From: Cladobotryum mycophilum
Taxonomy: Eukaryota > Ascomycota > Sordariomycetes > Hypocreales > Hypocreaceae
Reading direction: 5' to 3'
Assembly (NCBI GenBank): GCA_036429605.1
Contig: CM071590.1
Coordinates: 2,108,001 to 2,172,000, forward strand
Length of the DNA: 64,000 nucleotides
Made by a program: the position numbers and the translations under genes. Below are positions 24,190-34,707 of the stretch, in pieces. The notes under the pieces were generated by a model. It had not been told where the DNA came from and ran no database searches. It saw only the letters and a program-made list of their open reading frames with translations. The number at the start of each line of letters is the position of its first letter. Position 1 is the stretch's first letter.

Positions 24190-24764
24190 ATATAATATGG
24201 GCGTTTTCTAGCGGAATTGAGGTTGGATTGGGCGACGGTGAAGAAACGAACCATGATGAAAAATAAATGATGTGATGAAAGATGACACACAAAGCTTCAA
24301 GTCGAATACCATTCACACTCAATATTGAAGAAAATGATAATACTTTTATGGGAGAGAGGCAGTATAATATCGACTTACAACTTGAATCTACCAAGGCCTT
24401 TGTCAAATTTGACTCCTACTCTCTTTATATCCGTGTGTCCCTCCCCTTCCTAACGCGCCATTTTACCCATTGTAAGATGTATTCAGCCAGTGTTTCAAGG
24501 GCAAGTAAACAGACGAAAAGAAAGAAAGAAAGAAAGACAGAATGCTATCGCTAAAGAGTGGAAAGGATAAAGCAAATAAGCCGCCATAGATCAGTCTCGT
24601 GGTTGTCCACCCACCATCAATCTTTGGCGAAGGATATTGAATCCGAAAATTCAAGTTCTAGCAAACCCAAGCTACCTAGTAGCTTCGATGACCCCACGCT
24701 ATAGTTTATAAATACCATTGCTCCACATTCACATAATTCGTAAGAAAAACCCAACCCAAGCATG
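24190..24764. other. Convergent intergenic region
   Basis: 3' flanks of the lactonase and the Ser/Pro-rich gene. AT-rich with an AAAG repeat (24519-24537). Nothing else is visible. Confidence 0.55.
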
Positions 24765-26308
24765 TTACATGACTCTCCAGGCAGCTCTAGCTCGCGGGGT
24801 ATCATCGTCCTCGTCCTCGTCATCTCGGTTCATCCTCTGAATCCACTCTTTTTCTTTTGTCAATGCATCGTGCTCAATTTGCTCCATCATTGTCAGCTCC
24901 GCCAACGTATCATCAATCAGATTTCGTGAGCCATCTAGCATTCTTGTCAAACTAGATTTCTCATCCTCGGCATCATCGTCATCATCGTGATTTGGTACGA
25001 GGCCGATCCCATTCAGTTGTTTCTTCCAATCGGTTAGGCGACGAATGAGCCCCTCGCACTCGTCTTTCCATGTCTCGTCCAGTTCTCCGATAAAAAGCGT
25101 GTCCTGTCCCTGAAGAAGCAAGCCATCCTCTCGTTTCCTTGCCTCTTCGACTTCTGTCACGGTGTCAATCCAATGCTCAAACTGCCTCACTATCCGGGCA
25201 TATCGGCCGTCCGGGTCACTCAGAGACCACACCCCCGTGATGATAGCTTCTAGGGACTGGATTTTGTCCTCCAATCTGCCATCAGTGCCCCATCTTCTCA
25301 GCGCCAGGACATTCTGTCTTTCCACGTCGACCCTCTCCCGTTCTGCTACCTCGCGATTCTCTTCGCACAGTTTCAGGAATTGCTCTCCCAACTTTTTCTT
25401 AGCGCTTTCTTTCCATTGGTCATTTACGGTTGTGGCATCACGATGTAGCAAATACAACTGCAGCAGTTCCGCCTGAAGCTTACTGATTTCTGCCGAAGCT
25501 GTAACATTGGGCGGCAGCCTTGACGGCGTCGGCGGCGCTAGGTGACTCGAGGCCGGCGGCTTTGGCGCAAGGGACTTCGCAGACGAGTAATGCTGTTGCA
25601 CCGTTGAAAACGCAGACCGGACACGCGGCTGGGCAGCCGTTGGTGTAGACGAGGTGGTACTAGTAGTGGATGGAGGTCTTGGTGGTTGGGTTGTCGCGGC
25701 TTTGTCTACGGACACTGTTCGGCGGTGTAGTGTTCGGGGGGCGCTACCGTCGGAGCATTTGATCCGGATCTCTCCCGCAAGGGAGTCGACAATACTGCTG
25801 AGGTATTCACGCTTGTGACGGAGCTCCTCGAACGTATGTGTGTGGGAGTTGGCCTGGTCGTGGGCGGCGCTGCCGATGCCGCTCCGGCGGACGACCTCGG
25901 ACGGGCAGTGACGGGGGGCCTGGTTAATGTAGTGGACGGAGGATACCGATTGGACTCCTTCTTCGGGGGCGGTTCTCTATTGATGCTAATGCTTGATGCG
26001 GACGCTTGCCTCGTCGTAGGGGTCGAACGTCCGAAAGAAGATGACACGGCTCGAGTGGGCGGCTTCACGGTGGCCGAAGCCCTCGAAGAGGAGCTCGAGC
26101 TGGACGCCTCGGAGACGGTCCTTGCATGGGGTTTGAGTGGGACACCGGTACTCGGAGACGCAGTTCGAGGTTGGGGTTTGGACTCTGCTGCAGCGGCGGC
26201 AGCAGCAGCAGCAGCAGCTCTTGTAGCAGATCTGGTAGTGATTGTCGTCGTTGGAGCAACAGCCGGTTTGCTGCGCACCGGGCGAGGGCGCGCGATGGAG
26301 GAGGACAT
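24765..26308 (-). CDS. Ser/Pro/Ala-rich protein with helical C-terminal half, unknown function; frame broken by one base
   Basis: Not a family I can name. The N-terminal half (from ATG 26308, MSSSIARPRP) is basic, disordered and rich in S/T/P/A, with an 11-residue alanine run (near 26190-26222). It stays open to 25706. The second half (25715 to 24765) continues in the neighbouring frame: a linker with RSAFSTVQQHYSSAKSLAPK, then predicted helices (AEISKLQAELLQLYLLHRDA, KKLGEQFLKLCEENREVAER) and an acidic patch of five Asp. Six G on the + strand (25736-25741, C6 in the mRNA) sit where the frames should join; one more C would fuse the halves into a 514-aa protein whose linker reads APPRTLHRRTVSVDKA. 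Neither half alone has a clean start/stop, and no intron of normal size with correct phase fits. The helical half suggests a coiled-coil scaffold, possibly cytoskeletal; this is inference. Confidence 0.72.
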
Positions 26309-27459
26309 GGTTGAGGTCAGCAACTCAATGAGACGAAAGCAGGGAGACAAGGCATGGAAGATGGGAATTGGGATGTTTTGTTTTGTACTCCTAACAATGG
26401 GATTGCCAAGGTCAGGTACCTCCCTCTCCTCCTCCCTTCCTTCTTTGGCGGGCAAAGTTCATGTGATGTCAAGAACTGCCCGTCGCTGTACCTGCCTGAC
26501 TGCCGTGCCTAACTACGCCAAATCAGGTCAAGTCCGGTGTGACTTGGCGCACTTCATTAACCTCCAACAAGTCTAGGGGCACTTTAGGGCACCTTAGGGG
26601 TTCTAACCCCACCAATGAGTGTCGCTTTTTCAGACCAAGGGAGCTGGAGCCCAATGTCGCTCTTGTTTTGTTGTCCATCAACAACTCCAATCAGAAAACC
26701 ACAATAATGATAAACACGGAATATCTGCATCTCACTGACTTGGCATTGGATACCATGGCGCAATATTGAGGCACTATTGAACACGTGTACGTGGTGTTCT
26801 GATTGATTGATCGATTCAAATTCTTCTTCAAGACAACATCATCCAGCAGAGTTGTTGGTATTATCCTCATGGTTGCGTACTCTGCCGAGAAACCTCATAG
26901 TACTACAGCTGAGAACTTCCCTCCAAAACGGACACAACATCGAAATAGTACCCAGACTAATATAATAAACAAGTCTCAAAGTTGGACGGGCCAAACCGTC
27001 ATGAGGATAGCCTCATAGTTTCCATCCTGTCGTATTTTCCCTAAAAAGATCAGCGGCTATCCTTTCCACTGTCCTGAACCAATCAATCAACCAATGACCC
27101 AATCAATCCTCTTGGTAATGCTAATCAGGCAAAATCCTCTCTCCTCCCAATCTAAGACCCATTTCATGCATGCATGCGAAAGCGATAATGTCGACAAATG
27201 GTATCATGATCATTAGAGCCAACCGGGCGCCCCTTTATGTCGCCTGACGGGCTATTCTTCTTTCGATTCCCATACAGGTAGAAAAAACGCACTGACGAAT
27301 GAACATTTGGATTTCCAGATTCCGTAATAGTGTTTTATGCCGTAACCGAAGATAAAGGAGAAGAAGATGGTGGTGAAAACAAAGGAAAGGGAATTATGCA
27401 AGAGAAGCGAGAGCGCTTTGTGTGTTTGTGAGTTTTCTGTGTGTGTGTGTCTGTGTATA
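26309..27459. other. Intergenic: promoter of the Ser/Pro-rich gene and 3' side of the next gene
   Basis: No gene seen. Contains repeated GATT-type words near 26803-26815, AATCAATCAACCAAT near 27078-27092 and TGTGTGTG near 27439-27450. Confidence 0.5.
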
Positions 27460-29628
27460 TTATGATACAGGATGTAAATCCAACGTTGTTCCTGGTCTAG
27501 ACTGGGGTGGTAAGCTGAGATGAGTGCTATTAGCGAGCTCGTCTACCAAACGCCGAAGGTCTCTTTGATGGCCTCCCAGCTTGCGGAAACAAGAGTCGCA
27601 TATTCTCAAATTGCAAAAAGCACAAGCCCAACGATCTTCGGTGTCTGCCTTGTCGCATGTTTGGCAGGTTAAAGGGTAGTTTCGGTTGCCTCGACGGTTC
27701 ATTACCTTGTGCCTCTGGTAACAGGTGAAATGTGTGTTGGTAAGCGGCAACGCCTTAAAGACACCGTCCTTGGGAAGGCCCTGATATCGCTGTTCCGGAA
27801 AGTATGCTGCTTTTGGGTGTGGCTCCTTATCAACTTTCATTTCCGAGTACATAGTCCCATCTCGACCCCGGTAGAGATGCCCCTGGTTTTCTGACTGCAC
27901 GCGTCGCGGATCTTGGCCCGACCCCTGATAGCGTAGGGATTCAGATGCTCTTTGTCCGCCCGGACGCGCCCCAAATTTCTGTGACGGTATCGTGACTCGC
28001 TCAGAAGAATGCGAACTTTGAGATGCAGTGTCAGTTTGGGGAGATGTAAGTTGTGTTTGAGCGAGGCTGGCGTTTTCCGAAGGTGGTGACCCACTGGCAC
28101 GACTGGATGTATTCGTTCTGGATTGGAGCTGAGTTAGACTCTTGGCATGCTTGGGGACCTGGGCAGGGAGAGTCGGTAGGTGTTTTCTGGCAATAGGCTT
28201 GGGAGCGATCGTGTTGTCCTTGGCTTCATTGTCCCCAGGTTTAGACGGAAGCTCCTTGGAGAAATCTGGCGAAACACCCCTGGGTGCCTCTGGTGATGAT
28301 GCTGGAGACACTGGTGAAATAAAAAGGTCCACGACCGGCTCTTTGACTTCCTCCTTTTGGTACTCCGGTGTTGGGGGACGCTGAGCAACTGGCGGCCTGG
28401 AGGAAGCATTTCGCGTGCTGGTACTTGACTCTGGCCCGGAGCGCTGAGATGAACTCAGTTTGTCCTTGATATGTTTCAGCCTAGACGTCTCGTTCCCCAT
28501 GTTCTGGTTTGCGACGGGTGCCGTATCGCTGGCCGGTGTTGGTCGGATATTTCGGCCAGGCAGGCCGCCAGCAAACAGAGGTGCTCGGCTAGCTGGTGGA
28601 AGTTTCGACCTCCCTGACGAAGAAGCTTGGGATTGGGCTTGATAGTTGGGTGCCTTGGCTGGAGGCTGAGGCGGCGCCGTCTCTGCGGTCGATCCGTGAC
28701 TATGCTCGAGCTTAAGCTCCGGGAGCTCTCGACTGTTCTGACTCACGTGCGGGCGACGCTTCCAAATCTCTGCACGAGATGATGGCGATGTCAGCTCTGG
28801 ATCTCCTGTCGATGGTTCAGTTTTCGAATGTAGCGCCGAAGGTTGGCGGTCGTCATTCTTGATGGGTGTTGGTGGGGGAAGGTTTCCTTGACTAGGTTGG
28901 CGTTGATGTTGTGGAGCGCCAACAGCAGAAGCAGCAGCAGCAGTACCGGGTTCAAGACCAGGACCAGGGTGATTTGACCGTGAGCCACTGCCACTGCCGC
29001 TACCATTTGTCACGTTGGACGGAAGGGTCGTCGCATAGTACTTTTGATAAGCAAGCGAATTTTCTCTGCTCGTCGCTGTACCTTCCTCGAATGCACGCAG
29101 ACTTGCAGGAGTAGTTTCATGCGATGTGTTCGCTTCCGACTCGTCTGGGTCTCGCGTATAGGCTGAGAGCAGGCTCGAAAAAGAATCAGTGGGGGAAGGC
29201 TGTTGTATATACAAGTGTTGGGGAGAAGGTGAGGGCAGCTGCAGCTTGGCGACGGGCTTTCTAGATATTGACATTTTCGGCGCATTACTTTCACTCGGCG
29301 GCGTATTAAACGAGGGTATCGCCAGGGTTGGCGGTGATCGAAAGGATGGCACTGAGCCGACAGGCTTCCGCTCAATGCTCTGTTTATTTCGGAGAGGAGG
29401 TAGTTTCGGTAGATCTTTGGTCGGGGGAGGATGAAGAGGAGGATCTGGAAGGTGTGTCTTTTGTGACAACGAGGATGTAATTGTTGTTGTTGTTGTTGGT
29501 GTTGATGATGGTGTAAGAATATTATTAATGGAAGCAATGCTCTCAGGTAAACCAGGAACCGTAGGAAGCGCCTTGGAGAAACGTGACGCCCCGTTTTTAG
29601 GGATCGCAAGACTAGAACTTTGCGACAT
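27460..29628 (-). CDS. Disordered Ser/Pro-rich protein with C-terminal zinc-binding domain
   Basis: Function unknown. Intronless, 722 aa. About 600 residues are low-complexity and rich in S, P, T and Q, with proline clusters such as LPDPPLHPPPTKDLPKLPP, as in scaffold or SH3-binding proteins. A compact domain occupies residues 636-710: C655-x2-C658, C669-x2-C672 and C677-x2-C680, with H687 after it (motifs LTCQTC, WACAFC, CDSCFRK). Spacing resembles a ZZ-type or treble-clef zinc finger, so protein or peptide binding is likely. The cysteine block is followed by a basic helix (QRDLRRLVDEL). Start at 29628 is the first ATG and gives a plausible N-terminus (MSQSSSLAIPKNG). A poly-Thr stretch comes from GTT/TGT repeats at 29479-29500. 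Other readings (B-box, LIM-like) are possible. Confidence 0.82.
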   Translation of the reverse strand: MSQSSSLAIPKNGASRFSKALPTVPGLPESIASINNILTPSSTPTTTTTITSSLSQKTHLPDPPLHPPPTKDLPKLPPLRNKQSIERKPVGSVPSFRSPPTLAIPSFNTPPSESNAPKMSISRKPVAKLQLPSPSPQHLYIQQPSPTDSFSSLLSAYTRDPDESEANTSHETTPASLRAFEEGTATSRENSLAYQKYYATTLPSNVTNGSGSGSGSRSNHPGPGLEPGTAAAASAVGAPQHQRQPSQGNLPPPTPIKNDDRQPSALHSKTEPSTGDPELTSPSSRAEIWKRRPHVSQNSRELPELKLEHSHGSTAETAPPQPPAKAPNYQAQSQASSSGRSKLPPASRAPLFAGGLPGRNIRPTPASDTAPVANQNMGNETSRLKHIKDKLSSSQRSGPESSTSTRNASSRPPVAQRPPTPEYQKEEVKEPVVDLFISPVSPASSPEAPRGVSPDFSKELPSKPGDNEAKDNTIAPKPIARKHLPTLPAQVPKHAKSLTQLQSRTNTSSRASGSPPSENASLAQTQLTSPQTDTASQSSHSSERVTIPSQKFGARPGGQRASESLRYQGSGQDPRRVQSENQGHLYRGRDGTMYSEMKVDKEPHPKAAYFPEQRYQGLPKDGVFKALPLTNTHFTCYQRHKVMNRRGNRNYPLTCQTCDKADTEDRWACAFCNLRICDSCFRKLGGHQRDLRRLVDELANSTHLSLPPQSRPGTTLDLHPVS

Positions 29629-31633
29629 TGTGCAATAGTAATAGTATAGTACCTTGTGTATGTAGATATGTAGGTATGTATGTAGGTAGGTAGGTATGAA
29701 ACAAATTTGGGGATATGTGTGCCGCAGACAAGAATGATATGATGATGAAACGATTGAGGAGCGCCTGCCTGCCTCCCAGTCTAGTCATAACCGGACAAGA
29801 CGTAGAGATTCTGGCTCTAACAATCAATGGATGAAGAAAATATGAACAAGTTGAAAAGTCAGAGGAGTCGGCATGGCAAAATGCGAAACGAAGAGGGTCC
29901 TGTTGGGCGTTTTAGAAGGGACTCGGATGAGGACCCTGGCTAATACGAATTGGATCCCCATGGATGGTCCACGAATGGCCCATGACATGACATGACATGA
30001 CTGGGCTAGGTATGGCTGGTTATGGATGCTCAAGGGTGGCTTGGCGTCGCATCGGCATTGTTTGACGTGGCTCAGCCCCTCTTACGTCGCTGGCGGACCA
30101 AAAGTTGCGCATATTCTCAGCTTCTGTCTGTCTGTCTGTCTGTCTGTTCAAGGGAGGAGAGGGAGGGAGAGAGATTAGAGAGTCAAGACAAGAGGAGGCT
30201 TGTCATGTCGACGCCATGCCCCTGCCCTCCCTTCTCTTATTCTCCCTACCTGTTTAGGGTACGTAGGCATCCAAACAGCAAGTTTTGGCGTTAGTGGCTT
30301 GGATGGAGATTACTTGGGATGGATGGGGACAAAGAACTCTCCATTGCTTGCTTACAGCGCTTTGCTCGTTATACGTGGTCCCCTTGTTTGTTCTCCAGCT
30401 TAGCGTTGTAACGGTGATGAGCTCCGTCACAGGTTCCTGCATTCGCTGGATGCAACGACGTCATGAGAGACATCTATTAGTAGGTAAAGCATGGGCCAAT
30501 TCACCAACTCGCGAATCTCAGCTCACAAGACTTTCTTGAGAAAACCCCCGCCTGATCCGCTCCGGTTAATAGTAAAAGAGCGGAGAGGGGAAGAAAAGGA
30601 AAAAGGGAAAAAAGAAAAGAAGAAAAGGCCCATCAGACATGTGGCGTTGGTGAGCTCTAAAGACATGTCTCAAAGCCACTCGTCAAGCCCCAGCCAAATC
30701 AAGGCACGGAGCAGCAGCACTGAGCTAAAACTCCAGCGAGCCATCAAAGGAGTTGTTTCAACTAAGACTCGATACGCAACACGTCGAAACATGCCATGGA
30801 GCAGCGAGTGATACCTAAAACAACTACAACGAACTAGGTACGTGCTGCCTAGATGATTATTCTTTCAACCCAGCCTACCTTTTACGTGCATAACATGCCT
30901 GTCGGGCACGTCGCGAATTATACTTGTACGTGGTTTGTAAAAACGGACACATCACGGGAACATTCTTGTACGACGTACCACGGCGAATAATAGTGCGGCC
31001 CGAGATAGTGGGCGTAATTAATATTGTATTCATCGTGCGAGTACTACACTCCTTTTTATCTAATTATTGTATTTTATATTAATTATGACTTCATTTAGCG
31101 CCTCTGACCGGAATTTATTATGTAGATATGACTGGCAAATTCCTGCCAATGTTGGTCTTAGTATTAGATGCCAGACATTATGAGAGGAGTTTTCGCTAAC
31201 AGAAAACCTATTCCCAGGCCTCAGTCATAGATGATATAGACATTTTATTCTCAGCTTCTGCTAGTCATAATAAATCACATCGACTTATTAGGGATGGTGC
31301 ATCCTACGGGGCTGGGCGTCTTTGTCTGTGGTTGCCATGCCCCCCTTGCGACACTTGCACCACACTCGCATGCCTGAGACTATCCCCCGCCCCCTGACCC
31401 ATCCACCGCAAGGACGAGGACAGTCGGTATGTTTATAAAAGTATACATGTCCAAGTAAGATGCAAGTGTCTAGAGGAGCATACAACCGAGCATACACCTC
31501 GACATGTGCATTCAGGCAATATGTAACATTTTATTCGCAGTAAGATCAGAACAATCATATATGATCGAAAATAGGACGCCATATCCATATCCTAACGTTA
31601 GGGTGTCTTGTCAAAGAAAACATCTTTGCCTCC
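29629..31633. other. Intergenic, with an AT-rich island
   Basis: 2.0 kb without a recognised gene. It has a GTAGGTAGG tract (29671-29697), a GACAT repeat (29985-30002), a CTGT repeat (30124-30147), a purine-rich tract (30575-30630) and an AT-rich island at about 30980-31200 whose texture differs from its flanks. No terminal repeats or transposase fragments are visible. Confidence 0.5.
30124..30147. repeat. CTGT tetranucleotide repeat, six units
   Basis: Perfect (CTGT)6 microsatellite in intergenic DNA. Confidence 0.85.
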
Positions 31634-34097
31634 TTATTTAGCCTTGGGCTTGGGAATAGGCTCCATCCCAAAGATATCACCAGACTTGAGAGGGTCCCTC
31701 CCTTCTATTTCTGTCGTCGTGACTTCACCAAACAAGAATGCGTTCTTCTCGCGACTAGCAGTGTTTGCTCCTCGTTTCCGCTGCTGTGCTGGTGGCGACT
31801 TTGCTGAGGGGGTGGTGTCTGAGGCGGGCCGGACTCATCCGGTTCCAACATCCAAGAAAATGAGGACTGTGCTATGGTTGATCGGGCAGGTATCGGGCTT
31901 GGTTGTGTCTTAGGGGGCTTCCTTGTGTGGTACCTTGGGTGAAGCATCATCACCGCTGGCGTCCATCACATCGGAATTGAGTTCCTTGTGTGCCTTTGCT
32001 GTTTTCTGGGGCCGCTCATCGTCAGCAATGGTAAGATTGGACACACTCGCCTCTGCAAGGGCGGCTATGAGTGGCTCATTTTCCTTCATTACTGGAACCA
32101 CAGGGCTTTCGCTTTCAGTGTTATTTCCAGTCTTGTCTGAGACCTGCGCCTCTTCGGCGGCCGAGGAGCTCATGGCAGGCACCTCCATCGACGGGTCTTG
32201 CAAGAGTATTTGAACAAACTGGATTTTGGCCGCTGCGATTTCGATAAGCTCGAGACTTTTGGCTTTATCTTCCAGGTCTGACATAGACACGGCCTTGAGA
32301 TTAGTGACTGATTCATCAAGGAAGCTGGCCAACTGTTTATTTCGGCTTTCCATGGCGGCCAAGGCCTTGGCTGCCCGCTCCTCGGACAAAATGTCCCGTG
32401 GTGGGATGGGTGAGTATCGAACGTCGTTCAGGCCCTGCATGTTTCTTCTTATTTCTCCCATAGCATCTCGAACGGCCTGATTGATTCCCAATTTCTCCCC
32501 CTTCTCCAGGACACCTTGGAACAATGTTTCAACCCCACCCTGTTGATGAATAAATCTAGTAGGGGATTTCAAGGGCGATCTCATTCCTAACCCCCTTCGA
32601 CGGAGCGAACTTAGACCCCCTGGGTGAGGGGAAGTAGGGTCGTCAACCTCTGGATTTTTGAATACTTTGGGGACCTTTCCCGTGTATTTCATGAGCAGGG
32701 ATGCCCCGCCCGACGGATTCATGCGATCCCGTAAATAGAGAGCATCGTCAACAAAGGTCTGGGGCCCATGGGGGTGAGAAGGCAGAGGGTACTTTAAAAG
32801 CAGCTGCAGGCAAACAGAATAATCCGATTCTAATACTAATGAAAGAGTGTCAGTACGCTCAATGACCTGCAATAGGGTTGACTTACACTGCCATCGGATG
32901 CGTATCAACATGGCGGAGCAAATGAAATCTATCAAATCTAACGAGGGATCGATGGCAAAAATCGTATCCCAAAACACTAAAAACTGGTTGAATGGGAATT
33001 CTCTACTGAAAAGGAGTCGAATCCACCGTCTATCTTATTCGTCAGTCCTAGTAAAGACATGTGTGATATCAGGGGATTCTCACATGAGGAATATCTGCGG
33101 CAGAATTTCTATGTCCGTAAGATGGTCTGCTAGTTCAGGGTCAACTTTCTGCAAACACACTTCGTGAATGTATTTGCTTCGTTCGACAATTGCCGAAGTT
33201 TGCTCCGGAAATGGAGATGCATGCGGAGCATCAGATGACTGGCTGGCGACATCCTTGACTGCATAAAATGATTGAGCATGCTCCATAAGGTGGGAGAATA
33301 GCACATAAGCATCGTGCTCGACAAAAGACGCATCGACAGTTTCAAGCAACGTTTCGTCTAGGGGCTCATTGGTTGGAGCTAATGCGCGGTCAAATGCGTC
33401 CTGCTCAACGACATGCACTATGGGCGCAAGTAGTTCATGCATTCCTTGACGATAGCCTCCTCGTTCTGGATACAACTTGCAGTAGACGAAGAGAATATCT
33501 AGGATCATGAGCTGAATGTGGTCCTCGTGATAATTGGCGTCGTCAGGGAGTCGTTGTACATCCTGCAAGATCTCTGCACGAATATTCTCATCTTCACGAA
33601 CTGTGTTCCATGGAGACTGCGGCATATCAGCAAAAGTATGACCTAAACGGTTTACAACTACACCAACCTCAGGATCGTCTGCTAGGGGATCAATAGTAAG
33701 TTCAGTGAGAGCCTCGGGGTGCTTGATGAACTTGAGAAAATGGCTGCGCCGCTCATTGTAATGCTCTCTTCCCTCGCGAAGGGCCTGGGACCAGGTCGAC
33801 CTCGCACCGTCTTGGGATAGAAGAAAGATCTCACTCGACCATCAACGCTATGCTCACCAGGCTTGCGCAGAATACGGAACATACCTTCCAGCAGACCGAG
33901 CGGCATCCTGACAAGCAAGGGCTCGAAGGACCATTGTATCTGACTGCACGCTGCAGATCAGCAACGCTGGCGCTGTAGTTTTGTGTTGCCTGCCATCTTG
34001 CTCTTGATGGCGTCTGTCAGTCTCTTGCAACCTCATATCGGCCTATGACAGAATTCGGCGGGCTGCCCACTCACTGTATCTCTGCTAGGGATCTCAT
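31634..34097 (-). CDS. TBC-domain Rab GTPase-activating protein (TBC1D5-like)
   Basis: Would stimulate GTP hydrolysis on a Rab/Ypt GTPase in endosomal or retromer traffic, by analogy with TBC1D5. Proposed exons on the minus strand: 34097-34075, 34002-33885, 33829-33668, 33616-33084, 33029-32887 and 32835-31634 (five introns of 51-72 bp). Assembled motifs: ARWQATQNYSAS, AVRYNGPSSPCLSGCRSVCWK, then REHYNERRSHFLKF and SPWNTVREDENIRAEI. The glutamine finger is YRQGMHELLAP. The arginine-finger block IQLMILDILFVYCKLYP is diverged: the usual IxxDxxR arginine is not obvious in this exon. FLIRWIRLLFSREFPFNQFL closes the domain. After residue ~400 the protein is helical then acidic. The tail changes frame twice, at G5 runs 31913-31917 and 31808-31812 (C5 in mRNA); the shifts cancel, and the segment between (RSTIAQSSFSWMLEPDES) looks coding. 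With both corrected the product is 726 aa, ending EPIPKPKAK. The third exon uses a GAG acceptor. Confidence 0.8.
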
Positions 34098-34707
34098 GGT
34101 GATGATGTTCTCGGCGGTTGCCTTTGGGACAAGCCCAAATCAAGGAGTACAGTCCAGGATTTCCATGCGGTGAGCTAGCAAGACCATCAGCACACAGCAC
34201 AGCAAACTAAGCAAAAGAGGGCCCGGACGGACGCGTGATGCCTTGATTAATGGTCCGACTGATGAAATAGTAGGTACAAGACGTATGGATGCATGGAGGG
34301 GGTGGAGGCTGACCATACGTATGTAGTGGTAGCGGGTGGACCAGACAGGACGAGGACGTAACCTGCCTTGGAAGCGTTGCCCCACTCCTCCAACGAATGC
34401 CGCTGCAAGTCCCCTGACATGCCTGAAAGGAGCCCTGGAGCCACTACGCCGCCCGTGACCAGCACTAAACGTCCATGTTCAGCCCCTTATAACCCCCCGT
34501 GGCGTTAACGCTAGGGGCCAATCCAATCATCGCGAATTTTGCTGGGCTTACGCACCAGCTAACCTTGAACTTCATTCATTCCTATCAACTTGTCTTTGTT
34601 CAATGTGATTTCTTAGGTTGATAACTACCAAGGGAGTATTCCTCATTCCATTCATACTATCTTGGTAGCCCTACCTATAAGGAGCATGTCTCCCTGATTC
34701 TGCTACC
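34098..34707. other. Divergent promoter of the TBC and ppk6-like genes
   Basis: About 610 bp shared by two divergently transcribed genes of likely membrane-traffic function. The + strand leader (34560-34700) is rich in C/T. No further site is recognised. Confidence 0.55.

Noticed and set aside
25815..26576. 253-codon plus-strand frame with an alanine run
   Set aside because: It is the antisense shadow of the Ser/Ala-rich minus-strand gene at 24.8-26.3 kb.
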